24,761 nt of DNA from an uncultured Collinsella sp. (GCA_900754275.1 CAAECF010000032.1:1-24761); one strand, 5' to 3'; shown: positions 1-8,326, numbered from the stretch's first letter. The notes: a model not told the origin generated them from the letters alone. Numbers and translations are program-made.

Positions 1-36
1 CTCGATATCATGCTTCACTCTCAAATCAACGCGCAT

Positions 37-77
37 AAAGAAAGCCTCCCATTTCTCATGTCCAAGAAATGGGAGGC
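37..77 (-). terminator. 13-bp perfect hairpin with minus-strand T-rich tail
   Basis: Arms 44-56 and 65-77 (gcctcccatttct and its complement) pair perfectly around an 8-nt loop. On the minus strand the stem is followed by TTTCTTT (43-37), as in an intrinsic terminator. The nearest minus-strand gene is the CDF exporter at 1225-2406, so a transcript ending here would have run antisense through 223-1212. It could also end a small RNA. The short stretch 1-43 to its left shows no gene I can support. Confidence 0.5.
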
Positions 78-84
78 AGTTCAC

Positions 85-106
85 AAGGCCCGGCGGGGCT
101 TTTTTA
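85..106 (+). terminator. Plus-strand intrinsic terminator of an upstream gene outside the window
   Basis: A short GC-rich hairpin (gccc, loop ggcg, gggc, extended by an AAG/CTT pair with one bulged g) is followed by six T. It sits upstream of the 223 gene's promoter region, so it would close a plus-strand gene lying left of the window. Confidence 0.5.
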
Positions 107-171
107 TCCTTAGGCCCGCGCATGTCTTGTAGATACCGACGGACTCTGCCCATCATAGGCTTTTGCGCGGG

Positions 172-177
172 TAGAAT
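172..177 (+). promoter_or_regulatory. Candidate -10 element for the 223 gene
   Basis: TAGAAT matches the sigma-70 -10 consensus at 5 of 6 bases and lies 46 bp before the start codon. No convincing -35 is visible at the usual distance, so this is tentative. Confidence 0.3.
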
Positions 178-222
178 GCATGGATAACTTGAGGCTCACG
201 CGCGACGGAAAGGAATCGTTGC

Positions 223-1212
223 ATGGATCAGGACAAGACAACCGTGATGGGCGGCTACGGTTCCGCACATGCTGGTGATAGCGCCGACGCGACCCGTGTT
301 GTTCCCAACTCCGGTTATGCCGACCCCGCCGCGACGCAGCCTTCTGCCGAGCCCACTCGGGTTATGGGCTATGGCGACACGGCGCCGGACCCTTACGCTG
401 CATCTACGCAAAGCCCCTATGGTAACGCGGCGCCGGACCCGTTTGATTATGTGCCGCAGGATTCTTATGCCGCCTCGGCGCCGAATCCCTATGATGACCT
501 GCCGCAGAATCCCATTCCGCAGCCTCAGCAGACGACGTATATGCCTCGCACGGCGCAGCCTCGCTACGAGTCGCGCGAGCCGTATCGCGAGTACCCCAAG
601 TCGATTCCACAATATGGCGAGGACGAGGAGAAGAAGCCGTCGCGTTCGTCGAACGCGATCAAGAAGATCCTCATCGTACTGGCGATCTTCTTTGCGCTGT
701 CGGTTGTGTTTGCCATCGTGTCGGGCATGCTCAACAAGCGAGGGGGTTCAACGGCCGATACCGCTGCCGAGCAAACCGAGTCCGCCTCGTCTGGCACCGT
801 CGACCTGAGCGATATCCCGGGACAGTACTGGTCCAACGCCAAGAAGCTCCTCAAGTCGCGCGGAGCCGACCTTTCGAACGCCGTGATCCTGACCGACGAT
901 GGCTCAACGCCCGTCATCGATTCCAACTGGGTTGTTACGAATGCCTACTATAACGACAACGGCAACCTGGAGATTCAGCTCACGCACAAGAACAGCTATG
1001 GCAACTCGTCCGGCGGCCAAAGCGGTACCGACAGCTCGAGCTCCAATACGCTGGAGGACTTGAGCAACAAGGCGCAGGAGTTGGGAGACAAGGCGCAAGA
1101 GCTGGGCGACACGGCACAAAACTTGGGTGATACTGCTCAGAATCTGGGCGATATGGCTACCAATGCCTGGGACGCGCTGCAAAACGGCATCTCGGGCGCG
1201 CAGGGAAACTAG
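223..1212 (+). CDS. Membrane protein with Pro/Tyr-rich N-terminus, one TM helix and PASTA-like extracellular domain
   Basis: The product has 329 aa, and ATG 223 is preceded by GGAAAGGAA at 207-215. Residues 1-140 are disordered and rich in Pro, Tyr, Asp and Gln. They include three related short motifs (DKTTVM, DATRVV, EPTRVM). A basic stretch (KKPSRSSNAIKK) precedes one transmembrane helix (about 148-168) and there is no signal peptide, so the N-terminus is probably cytoplasmic. Outside the helix, residues about 190-255 (VDLSDIPGQYWSNAKKLLKS onward) resemble a PASTA fold in having an early GQYWSNAKKLL helix and a later DSNWVV strand. The C-terminus holds seven-residue repeats and ends in an amphipathic segment. 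The Thr motifs resemble Ser/Thr-kinase or FHA-partner sites, but that is inference. The gene is monocistronic and converges on the CDF gene with 12 bp between them. I do not recognise a named family for the whole protein. Confidence 0.85.
   Translation: MDQDKTTVMGGYGSAHAGDSADATRVVPNSGYADPAATQPSAEPTRVMGYGDTAPDPYAASTQSPYGNAAPDPFDYVPQDSYAASAPNPYDDLPQNPIPQPQQTTYMPRTAQPRYESREPYREYPKSIPQYGEDEEKKPSRSSNAIKKILIVLAIFFALSVVFAIVSGMLNKRGGSTADTAAEQTESASSGTVDLSDIPGQYWSNAKKLLKSRGADLSNAVILTDDGSTPVIDSNWVVTNAYYNDNGNLEIQLTHKNSYGNSSGGQSGTDSSSSNTLEDLSNKAQELGDKAQELGDTAQNLGDTAQNLGDMATNAWDALQNGISGAQGN
1069..1173 (+). repeat. Five tandem 21-bp units encoding heptads
   Basis: The encoded units are KAQELGD, KAQELGD, TAQNLGD, TAQNLGD and a diverged MATNAWD. 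The spacing of hydrophobic residues suits an amphipathic helix or coiled coil. Near-identical units at the DNA level suggest recent tandem duplication, so copy number may vary between strains. Confidence 0.75.
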
Positions 1213-1224
1213 CTGTTAAGCAGA

Positions 1225-2406
1225 CTACAGCTGCTCGGCCGGACGGTCGGGCGAGCTAAAGCCCGAGTCAAACGTAACGACGCATGAGGCATCGGGCCGG
1301 CGCTCGTGCACGATGCGCGTGACGAGCTCCAGCAGCTCTTCGTCGGATATGTCAAAGCCGTCGGGACGCACCAGGTCAAACGAAACGAACCCGTCGTGCT
1401 CGTGCAGGTCGTGGATGGAGAGCGCAGGATCGATCTGCATGACGCCGCGCTTGACCCAGCCGCGTAGGTCGTCGCCGGTGGTGGCGATGGGGTCGCAGTG
1501 TAGCGTGATGTCGATGCCCATCTGCCGTTTGATATCGTGCTCAATGGTGTCCAGAATCTCGTGGTGCTCAAAGGCATCGCCCTCGCCGGGCATTTCCACG
1601 TGTGCGCTGGCAAACTGGCGGCCGGGGCCGTAGTCGTGCACCATGAGGTCGTGCGTGCCTAGGACCTGCGGATACGACATGATCTTGTCGCGGATTGCCT
1701 GGACGAGCTTGGGGTCGGGCGCTTGCCCCAACAGCGGGCTGATGGCGTCGCGCACCAGGCCCATGCCGCTGATGCAAATGAAGATGCCCACGCCCAGGCC
1801 CGCCCAACCGTCGAGGTCAAAGCCTGTCGTTTGCGAAATAAGCGCCGCCGCTAAGACCGAGCCCGAGGTGATGACATCGTTTTTGGAGTCCTGCGCCGTG
1901 GCGATGAGCGTCTCGGAATCGATGCGGTTGCCCAGCGCGCGGTTGAACGCCGCCATCCAAAACTTGACGAGCATGGACGCGACGAGCGCGGCCATGGAGA
2001 TCAGCGTGTAGGCGGTGGGGGAGGGCTTGATGATTTTGGTGACCGACTCGAGGATCAGGTTGATGCCGACGGCGCAAACCAGGACAGCGACGAACAGGCC
2101 GGCTAGGTACTCATAGCGGCCGTGACCATAGGGGTGGCCTTCGTCTGCCGGGCGGCTGGCAAGGCGGAACCCGAGCAGGCTCACGATGTTGCTCGAGGCA
2201 TCGGAGAGGTTGTTGAAGGCATCGGCGATGAGGGAGACGGAGCCGGCGAGCAGGCCCGCGATGCCCTTGGCCAGGCACAGGGTGATGTTGAGGCCAATGC
2301 AGATGAGGCTTGCGGCAAAGCCCGCGTTAGTGCGGCAAGATGCATCGACCGGCTCGCTTTCGCTGCCGGGAACAAGCATATGTACCAGCCGATTTACAAA
2401 TAGCAT
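1225..2406 (-). CDS. Cation diffusion facilitator (CDF) metal exporter, probable Mn(II) type
   Basis: The product has 393 aa from ATG 2406, chosen because GTGAGGACG lies just upstream. A longer frame to 2565 exists but its upstream ATGs lack a ribosome site. The protein is an integral-membrane proton/metal antiporter of the CDF family with about six helices and a cytoplasmic C-terminal domain (from about residue 230). The transport site is visible: N65-xxx-D69 in helix 2 (DAFNNLSD) and D173-xxx-D177 in helix 5 (QDSKND). Zn-type members usually carry His or Asp at the first position, and an N/D/D/D set is associated with Mn-selective members such as pneumococcal MntE. The HPYGHGRYEY motif between helices 2 and 3 is typical of the family. 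The C-terminal domain has several His/Asp residues (HDLMVHDYG, HHEIL) and a further extension. Mn specificity is inference from the motif. Confidence 0.9.
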   Translation of the reverse strand: MLFVNRLVHMLVPGSESEPVDASCRTNAGFAASLICIGLNITLCLAKGIAGLLAGSVSLIADAFNNLSDASSNIVSLLGFRLASRPADEGHPYGHGRYEYLAGLFVAVLVCAVGINLILESVTKIIKPSPTAYTLISMAALVASMLVKFWMAAFNRALGNRIDSETLIATAQDSKNDVITSGSVLAAALISQTTGFDLDGWAGLGVGIFICISGMGLVRDAISPLLGQAPDPKLVQAIRDKIMSYPQVLGTHDLMVHDYGPGRQFASAHVEMPGEGDAFEHHEILDTIEHDIKRQMGIDITLHCDPIATTGDDLRGWVKRGVMQIDPALSIHDLHEHDGFVSFDLVRPDGFDISDEELLELVTRIVHERRPDASCVVTFDSGFSSPDRPAEQL

Positions 2407-2624
2407 AGCGGTCGTCCTCACAATCATGTTTAAGGGGATAGTGTAGCTCGCGCGGGGGCGCCGTGCACCGATGCTCAGAAAATGCAGCAATAGTCTGCCG
2501 GCGCTAACGAGCGAGCCTTCTCGTCTGCCTGGGTGGTCCATTTTGGGCCACATGGGTATGGGCATGTGCCTGTTTGCTCGACATACTTAATGTCGACAGC
2601 CCCTGTGCAAAGGAGGACGTTTCC

Positions 2625-3962
2625 ATGGACGAGATGTTTGCCATTAAATGTCAAAACTGCGGCGGCCCTATGTACTCGCACCAAGCTAAGCGCAGCTTTG
2701 AGTGCGCTTATTGCGGTGCGGTCATTCCGTGGCAGGCGGACGCTGGAGAGCCCAAGAGCGCTTTGGGCATTCGCCATACGTCGTTGACGGTAGTGGATGG
2801 ACTGCTCAAGCTCACGCATGTGTCGCAACTCGAGCGCCCGGAGGACCCGGACTGGTATTTCTTCAATGCGCACTGGCGCAATCAGTCGGTCCTGGAACAT
2901 CTGCTGTGGGAGGATCGCGGCACGGCGCAGGAGTTCCAAGAGGCCACGCATGTGAGCATTCCTTGCCCCTTCTGCGGAGCGTCCTTTGAGGGCGAGTCAA
3001 CGCAGCGTGTGTTTGAGTGCCCGTCCTGCGGCAATAAGATCGGCATTGCGGACCTGCTCAAGCCGGGGACGTTTAGCAAGCGCCTTACCATGGGCGTTGG
3101 TGCGGAGTATGTACCTGGGCAGGGTATTCCCTGCGAAATCTCGCCGCAGCAGGCACGTGCCAACGCACTGCAGCTGGTGCGCCAGTATGCGGAAGCCTTT
3201 GCCGGGCACAACGTGGAAGATGCGATCCAAAACGATATGATGCTCTTCTATTTCCCCATGGCGCTGGCGGACCTGCGCATGATGGCGAGCTTCCCGGGCA
3301 AGGGCCTGAGCAAGGAAACCCTGGTGTACTACGAGGTGCTCGACTGGGCATACCCCAGGGCAAACTACCTGGACGTTCGCCTCATGGGCATTTTGGAGCC
3401 GTGGGACTTTGCCAAGGTCGGCCCGTTCGATCCCGCCATGCAGGAAGGCGACTTCCGCGTTGTCTCCGTCGATGCGTCTACCAAGGACCAGGTGGTCATT
3501 GATAAGCTGGCGCTCGACGTTGCGGGCAACGACGCCGAGGCTGTACTGGGGCTCAATAAAAAGAGCATCCGCACGTGGGCATGCAAGGCCCGCAAGCATA
3601 AGGACGGTCTGGTGATGGTGCCGGTGTACTTTGTCGACCGTCCGGCGACGGACAGCCGCGATGGCGAGCAGGTGCGCATTGCTGTAAACGGCCAGACGGG
3701 CCGCGCGGCCGCGGTGGTGTTTAGCGACAAGCGCGAAACGCATATCGTGGCACCGTTCAATCCCAACGTGATGCTGTCGAGCGAAAGCACCGTGCACGCC
3801 ACGCCCATCGAGGTCAAATACGTTAAATCGCCGTTTCTGTACCAGATCGTGCGCCGTGGAGGCGGCGAGCAGCAGCATCAGGTTGCAGCGGTCGCCGAGG
3901 GTTCTTACCGAGAGGAGAAGCCCAAACGCAAGGGCTTGCTCGCTGCGATCTTTGGGAAGTAG
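2625..3962 (+). CDS. Protein with two tandem zinc ribbons, function unknown
   Basis: The product has 445 aa. ATG 2625 is chosen for the strong aaaggagg site at 2609-2616; an upstream in-frame ATG at 2574 has none. The first zinc ribbon uses C9, C12, C27 and C30 (CQNCGG ... CAYCG), and the second uses C114, C117, C132 and C135 (CPFCG ... CPSCG). Between and after them is a folded soluble region with no signal peptide or membrane helix; residues about 190-240 look helical. The C-terminus is basic (KPKRKGLLAAIFGK). Paired ribbons of this kind occur in TFIIB-like and other cytoplasmic actinobacterial proteins, but I cannot assign a role. The gene stands alone, ending 57 bp before the convergent YhcG-like gene. 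Confidence 0.85.
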   Translation: MDEMFAIKCQNCGGPMYSHQAKRSFECAYCGAVIPWQADAGEPKSALGIRHTSLTVVDGLLKLTHVSQLERPEDPDWYFFNAHWRNQSVLEHLLWEDRGTAQEFQEATHVSIPCPFCGASFEGESTQRVFECPSCGNKIGIADLLKPGTFSKRLTMGVGAEYVPGQGIPCEISPQQARANALQLVRQYAEAFAGHNVEDAIQNDMMLFYFPMALADLRMMASFPGKGLSKETLVYYEVLDWAYPRANYLDVRLMGILEPWDFAKVGPFDPAMQEGDFRVVSVDASTKDQVVIDKLALDVAGNDAEAVLGLNKKSIRTWACKARKHKDGLVMVPVYFVDRPATDSRDGEQVRIAVNGQTGRAAAVVFSDKRETHIVAPFNPNVMLSSESTVHATPIEVKYVKSPFLYQIVRRGGGEQQHQVAAVAEGSYREEKPKRKGLLAAIFGK

Positions 3963-4019
3963 GGAAGCGCAGCGCGGGACGGCTCACAGGCGTGCGGGCG
4001 TTTCGGTCGCAACGTGCTG

Positions 4020-5069
4020 CTACCCTTGCGTTTCGCCATTGGTCGCTTCGTTGATGGCGCGGTACTCGGCACTCAGCTCGCGCGCCAGCTCTTCCTTGCT
4101 TGGAAGATACGGCAGGTATTTGGCGGCAAACACTTGGTCGTTGTCTTCGGGCAGCGTGTACTCGACGATCGAATCGCTTTTGTCCGCGCAGAGCACGATG
4201 CCTATGGGCGGATTGTCGCCTTCGTTCATGAGCTCGCGCGTGTAGTAGTTCACATACATTTGCATCTGGCCCAGGTCCTGATGCGTAAGATCGTCCGTCT
4301 TAAGGTCGATGAGCACGAAGCAGCGCATCAGATAGTTGTAAAAAACAAGGTCAATATAGAAATGGCGTCCATCAAAGGTGATGCGCTTTTGGCGCGCCTC
4401 GAAAGCGAAGCCACGGCCAGGCTCCAGCAGGAACTTCTGAAGATGCGTGATGAGCGCCTGCTCTAGATCGCTCTCGCGAAACGCAGTATCGTCCGAGAAA
4501 CCTAAAAACTCCAGCACATATGGGTCGCGGATGATATCCTCGGGGCGACGAGCCGGGGCGCGCTTTTGGATTTCCTGGGTGACGGCCTCCTTGTCCTTGC
4601 TGGCAAGTAGGCGCTCTCGGAACATGGTGTTGATCTGGCGCTCGATCTGGCGCGTGCTCCAGCGAGAATTGGCGCATTCGTTCATGTACCAGGCGCGAGC
4701 ATCAGGGTCGGGAATGCGCATCAACCTGCGGTAATGAGTCCAGCTCAATTCGCTACGCAGTGCGTCGCGAATTGGAAACGCAAGAAAGAACTGACGCATA
4801 TTGCGAAGGTTTGCGATGCCAAAGCCTCTTCCGAAATCCGCGGTAAGCCTTCTGGAGAGGCCCGCAATCAATGCCTCTCCATATGCTGCGCGCTCCTCTC
4901 CGCCCTGTTCATCAACAATACTCTTGCCGATCTCCCAATATGCCTCAACCATCGCAAAGTTAACGGCGGTATAGGCCTTGTCGCGAGCGGCGTTGAGAAT
5001 CGAGGAGACCTGCTTGTAAAAACCTTCGGGCACGATTGCCGATTCTCCACGGTTTACCAGTTCGCCCAT
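4020..5069 (-). CDS. YhcG/DUF1016 family protein with PDDEXK-type nuclease domain
   Basis: The product has 349 aa from ATG 5069; a GTG one codon upstream (5072) is equally possible. The N-terminal DUF1016 domain (about 15-160) has the family hallmarks YWEIGKSIV, FGIANLRNMRQFF, LSWTHYRRLMRI and WSTRQIERQI. The C-terminal part (about 175-330) is the PDDEXK-like nuclease fold: a helical EQALITHLQKFL, then FYIDLVFYN with the acidic residue near 240, then VLIDLKT (255-258) as the second acidic/Lys pair. The family is predicted to act on DNA and often sits beside restriction-modification or defence genes. No such partner is present here, so this copy is an orphan. DUF1016 members typically run 330-380 aa, so it looks full length. 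Confidence 0.9.
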   Translation of the reverse strand: MGELVNRGESAIVPEGFYKQVSSILNAARDKAYTAVNFAMVEAYWEIGKSIVDEQGGEERAAYGEALIAGLSRRLTADFGRGFGIANLRNMRQFFLAFPIRDALRSELSWTHYRRLMRIPDPDARAWYMNECANSRWSTRQIERQINTMFRERLLASKDKEAVTQEIQKRAPARRPEDIIRDPYVLEFLGFSDDTAFRESDLEQALITHLQKFLLEPGRGFAFEARQKRITFDGRHFYIDLVFYNYLMRCFVLIDLKTDDLTHQDLGQMQMYVNYYTRELMNEGDNPPIGIVLCADKSDSIVEYTLPEDNDQVFAAKYLPYLPSKEELARELSAEYRAINEATNGETQG

Positions 5070-5096
5070 CACTGTCGCCCCACTTTCCTTTTGTGG

Positions 5097-5115
5097 AATG
5101 CGTCTTTATCGCATT
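5097..5115. promoter_or_regulatory. Inverted repeat in the divergent promoter region of the YhcG-like and PH-like genes
   Basis: AATGCG and CGCATT are separated by 7 nt, 28 bp upstream of the YhcG-like start. The minus-strand sequence here contains an AT-rich GATAAA, so the repeat may overlap its promoter. It is a possible operator but short enough to arise by chance. Confidence 0.25.
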
Positions 5116-5162
5116 TAGTTTAAAGCCTCGCGCGGACACGAATTGCTGTGCTGTCTGACATC

Positions 5163-5191
5163 TTCGCATGGGGCCTTGCGGTGACTAAAAT
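5163..5191 (+). promoter_or_regulatory. Candidate sigma-70 promoter of the PH-like gene
   Basis: TTCGCA and TAAAAT are separated by 17 bp. Transcription would begin near 5198, downstream of the GTG at 5192, which supports ATG 5237 as the true start of the next gene. Confidence 0.45.
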
Positions 5192-5236
5192 GTGACCATA
5201 GAGGCAGTTTTAGCGAATCCCACGGGAGTGACGCGT

Positions 5237-5506
5237 ATGGACAATAACACGCTGCTATTCCAGGACAAAGGTTCGGGTAGGTATAAAGACGTCAAGATCT
5301 ACCCCAACCGTATTGAGGTGCTCAAGAAGGGCACTTTTGGTGGCAAGCACACCGAGATTGTCTATCTTAAGGACATTACGGGGGTCAACAGGATCAAGGG
5401 CCGCGATGTTTTTCTGCGTAACAGGCTGTTGACTGCTTGTGTTTTTAGCCTGAGCAGCCGTGCGAAGGCCCAGGAGTTTGTTAACGCGCTGAACATGGTG
5501 ATGTAG
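5237..5506 (+). CDS. Small PH-like-domain protein
   Basis: The product has 89 aa. ATG 5237 is chosen over GTG 5192 because a ggagtg lies 7 nt upstream and the likely promoter overlaps the GTG. The sequence alternates short strands (NTLLFQDKG, KDVKIYPNRIEVLKKG, HTEIVYLKDITGVNRIKG, VFSLSSR) and ends in one helix (AKAQEFVNALNMV). This is the pattern of bacterial PH-like domains, in which a beta barrel is capped by a C-terminal helix. There is no signal peptide or membrane helix, so it is probably cytoplasmic. Its role is unknown. It converges on the PI-PLC-like gene. Confidence 0.75.
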   Translation: MDNNTLLFQDKGSGRYKDVKIYPNRIEVLKKGTFGGKHTEIVYLKDITGVNRIKGRDVFLRNRLLTACVFSLSSRAKAQEFVNALNMVM

Positions 5507-5531
5507 CCTATGGCGGCGTTTGGGCCAAGGT

Positions 5532-5567
5532 AAAAATCGGGGGCACAGAACGGTGTCCTGCGCCCCC
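5532..5567 (-). terminator. Intrinsic terminator of the PI-PLC-like gene
   Basis: A 10-bp stem with one mismatch (5539-5548 with 5558-5567) has a 9-nt loop. On the minus strand it is followed by GATTTTTA. It lies 34 bp past the minus-strand stop codon at 5601. Confidence 0.8.
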
Positions 5568-5600
5568 CATTGAGTCAATGTGTCTAAAAGGCCGGCTTGC

Positions 5601-8093
5601 CTATTCGCTACCGTCCCCAGCGTTTTCGCGGTCGTTGGCAAGCATTGCCGCGCCGGCGACCGTTGTCGCTACGGCGGCGGCAGCGAGCCCGGCGGCAATG
5701 CCGGAGCCGTCGCCCGTGTCGGCGAGTTTTCCGCCCGAGTTCTTGCCCTTGTTGCCCTTACCGTTCTTATCAGCGCTGCCTGCGTTGGAACCCGTGCCAC
5801 CGTCGGTGCCGGTGCCGCCTGCACTGCTCGAGGCCGCTACGGTAAAGCTCGCGGCTCCGTCATTAGCAAGCTTGTAGTTTTGCGCCGCGTCGCCCAAAAG
5901 ACCGTTCGCGCGCACCCAGTACGTTCCCGCGGTAAATGCCTCGCCCTCGACCATTGCCGTGCCCGGAGCGCCGTCCGCGTCGTGCACAAACTCGAGCTGA
6001 GCCGTGCAGGCATCGTTTTCGAGTTTGCCCTCGAGCAGCGCCGCGACCTTTGTGCGCACATCCTCGCCGGCCTTAAGGCCTTCGAGCCCCTCAAAGTGGG
6101 GTGTCAGTGCGCGCGGATCGATATCGATGGGCACGGATCCCTGCAGCCCCGTAACGGTCTCGTTGCCCAAGGCGTCGACATCCACGTATTCGATGGTAAA
6201 CGCATGGCCCGAAGCCGCCACGTTGAGTACGTTGCTGCTGTCGACAAGGCGGAAATGGCCCTCGCCAACGGTCTTGCCATCCTGGAGCGAGGCATCGCTC
6301 AGCGAGTCGCCGTACGTCATGCGCATGCGGGTTGGGAGGCAGCACGAAGCCGACTGCGTGTGCTTCGTATCGTAATTGTAATTGCGCTGGTAGATGCTCC
6401 GGGCCAGCGCCGCATCAACAAAGTCGGATGCGATGATGCCAATGTGCTTGAGGTAATCTGACTTTGTATCCTCGGTGCCGCTGGGATTGATGTACGGGCT
6501 CTTGTACAGATGCTCGTTGACTACTCGTGCCGAGGTAAAAGGATTGCCTCCGTGCGACAAGCCCGTGCAGCTGGTGTAGTTGATAGACCAGCAACGCTCC
6601 TGGACTTGCACCTCGGCCCCGGCATCGTCCACGACGTCCACCTTGTTGCACGTGCGCCCGGTCGTTTCCTTCAGCGCATTATCGACCCAGCTGAGCTTGT
6701 CGGTTCCCGTGAGTTTGTACTTGTCCTGGGCATATACCTTGGTGCAATAGGGCTCTTCATTGCCCGTTTCCCCTATGGCTTCAAATCCCCGCGCGTCTTG
6801 GACGAGACACATCGACTGCCCGGAATGCGCCTTGATCTTGTCATCCCATTGGGTGAGGTCGAGGCCCCACGTGTGGCCGCTTACGCTGTTGCCGGCGAGC
6901 CCAAATCGACGCAGCAGGACAATCTTTCCGCGCACCTCGCCCAGCGTGGGGACGTGGCTCGACGTGTAGAACAGGTTGGGGTTATCGGCCATAACCTTGG
7001 CGAAGGCCGTCGTTATGCTTTCGTCGGTAGCCTCATCGTTGCCGCGCGATGCGAGCATGATGAGCGCTTCTGACGGGTTTTCGTTCAAAAACGTTTTGAA
7101 GTACCCGATGACATCGGAGAGATGCAGATAGTTCCCGTCTTTTTTGAGTAGGTAGAAAATCCCGTGGTCGATGCCGGGGTCATCGCCCTTTCCGAGCCGG
7201 ATATCAAAATAGCGAATGCCTTCGAGCAACTGCGTGGGAATGTAATCCTGCTGGCATTTTACTTGCGAGGATTGGGGCTCAGTGTCGTTGTCCACGCTGC
7301 AGGTGCCCGAATCGTGCGTACCCGGGATGCTCAGCTCGTCGAGGAACTTGTTGTCGTCGACGTATTTCATCCAACATGGCCCATCGACGTAGCTGCTGTA
7401 CGTGATCCAGTCGAGGCTGCTAACCGTGGCATCGTTCTTTTTCATGTCGTAACCGACAAGCTCGAGCTCCCACGGAATGCTCTTACTCTTATTCTTATGG
7501 CAGATCTTATTGTTGTCCTGGTCTTCGCCGTTCGATTCTATTGCCAGGTACTTAATGTCTTTTTTCTCGGTTTCTTTCTCGACCGTGCGGTCTCGGATGA
7601 TATAGGTTCCGTTTGATTGCCGCTCGAACGCAAAAGCGCGGCTGGGCTTGTTGTCATACTCGCCGCTCCATACGTGGATGACCTTTCCGTCTTTGTCCGA
7701 GTCGCCATCGACCGACCAAATGCTGTAGCCCGTCTTTTTATGCTCTTCGAAATTGAGCAAGGTGCGGATAGCATACCAGTTTGTATCGTCATTCTTGGTC
7801 GTTACGTTCTCAAGGATGAGCTTGCTGGACGTGCCGTCATTAAACAGATGGCAGACGTTGCCGATGACGTTGCCGTCTTCGTTAACGCTTGCGGTACGAA
7901 AATAGCCTGCGGGGCGAAGGCGAATGACGAAATTGTCGAGGCTGTCCGACGGTGCGGGTGTGTTGTCTGCAAATGCCGCTCGCAGGGGAATGCCCGGCGC
8001 TGCGGTTTCGGGCAGGCTTGCAAGTGGTGACAACGCCGCAAGCCCTAGGCCCAGCGTAAACGCTCGGCGGCTGATGGCATGGTGTTCGGTCAT
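5601..8093 (-). CDS. Tat-exported, sortase-anchored PI-PLC X-domain protein with N-terminal ricin-like domain
   Basis: The product has 830 aa from ATG 8093, with GGAG 5 nt upstream. The N-terminus is a Tat signal (SRRAFTLG at 8-15), cleaved probably after AFA (40-42). Residues about 50-215 look like a beta-trefoil/ricin-type lectin domain. The catalytic PI-PLC X domain runs from about 235 to 600. H260 and D261 (IPGTHDSGT), R299 (YFDIRLG) and H310 (IDHG) match the His/Asp/Arg/His set of bacterial phosphatidylinositol-specific phospholipase C. Residues about 620-770 form beta-rich MBG-like modules. A Gly/Ser/Lys linker leads to LADTG (790-794), a hydrophobic helix and a short charged tail: a sortase signal in a non-LPXTG form. 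The expected reaction is cleavage of PI or a glycosyl-PI anchor at the cell surface. Not all bacterial X-domain proteins use PI, so the substrate is open. Confidence 0.9.
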   Translation of the reverse strand: MTEHHAISRRAFTLGLGLAALSPLASLPETAAPGIPLRAAFADNTPAPSDSLDNFVIRLRPAGYFRTASVNEDGNVIGNVCHLFNDGTSSKLILENVTTKNDDTNWYAIRTLLNFEEHKKTGYSIWSVDGDSDKDGKVIHVWSGEYDNKPSRAFAFERQSNGTYIIRDRTVEKETEKKDIKYLAIESNGEDQDNNKICHKNKSKSIPWELELVGYDMKKNDATVSSLDWITYSSYVDGPCWMKYVDDNKFLDELSIPGTHDSGTCSVDNDTEPQSSQVKCQQDYIPTQLLEGIRYFDIRLGKGDDPGIDHGIFYLLKKDGNYLHLSDVIGYFKTFLNENPSEALIMLASRGNDEATDESITTAFAKVMADNPNLFYTSSHVPTLGEVRGKIVLLRRFGLAGNSVSGHTWGLDLTQWDDKIKAHSGQSMCLVQDARGFEAIGETGNEEPYCTKVYAQDKYKLTGTDKLSWVDNALKETTGRTCNKVDVVDDAGAEVQVQERCWSINYTSCTGLSHGGNPFTSARVVNEHLYKSPYINPSGTEDTKSDYLKHIGIIASDFVDAALARSIYQRNYNYDTKHTQSASCCLPTRMRMTYGDSLSDASLQDGKTVGEGHFRLVDSSNVLNVAASGHAFTIEYVDVDALGNETVTGLQGSVPIDIDPRALTPHFEGLEGLKAGEDVRTKVAALLEGKLENDACTAQLEFVHDADGAPGTAMVEGEAFTAGTYWVRANGLLGDAAQNYKLANDGAASFTVAASSSAGGTGTDGGTGSNAGSADKNGKGNKGKNSGGKLADTGDGSGIAAGLAAAAVATTVAGAAMLANDRENAGDGSE

Positions 8094-8293
8094 AACTTCT
8101 CCATTCGCAGAGTGCGGTTATGCGATAGTTTTGGTCACTATACTGCCCAGATGTTTAAAGATGCTAGTTTAATTGTCTGCGCGGCGCAATAAATCGGTGG
8201 GCGGACGTGTTGGGGTGTTTGTCGTTTTCGTACTGTTGCCACATTTGGGGCGGTTCCGGCGTCCGGCATCCTCGCGTTCGTCGGCTACCGGCA

Positions 8294-8326
8294 TAAGAAA
8301 GGGAGGGTCGGTTTACCGGCCCTCCC
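8294..8326 (-). terminator. Intrinsic terminator of the lipoprotein gene
   Basis: An 11-bp stem (8301-8311 with 8316-8326, one G-U pair) has the loop TTTA and is followed on the minus strand by TTTCTTA. It separates the lipoprotein from the PI-PLC-like gene, which therefore needs its own promoter in 8094-8290. There I see only a TATAGT near 8140 (minus) as a -10 candidate; the rest of this 305-bp gap holds no gene. Confidence 0.75.

Noticed and set aside
1..132. Open plus-strand frame from the window edge ending in TAG at 130-132
   Set aside because: It runs through two hairpins, one with a T6 tail, and its translation has no recognisable content. A shorter frame stopping at 36-38 is equally possible.
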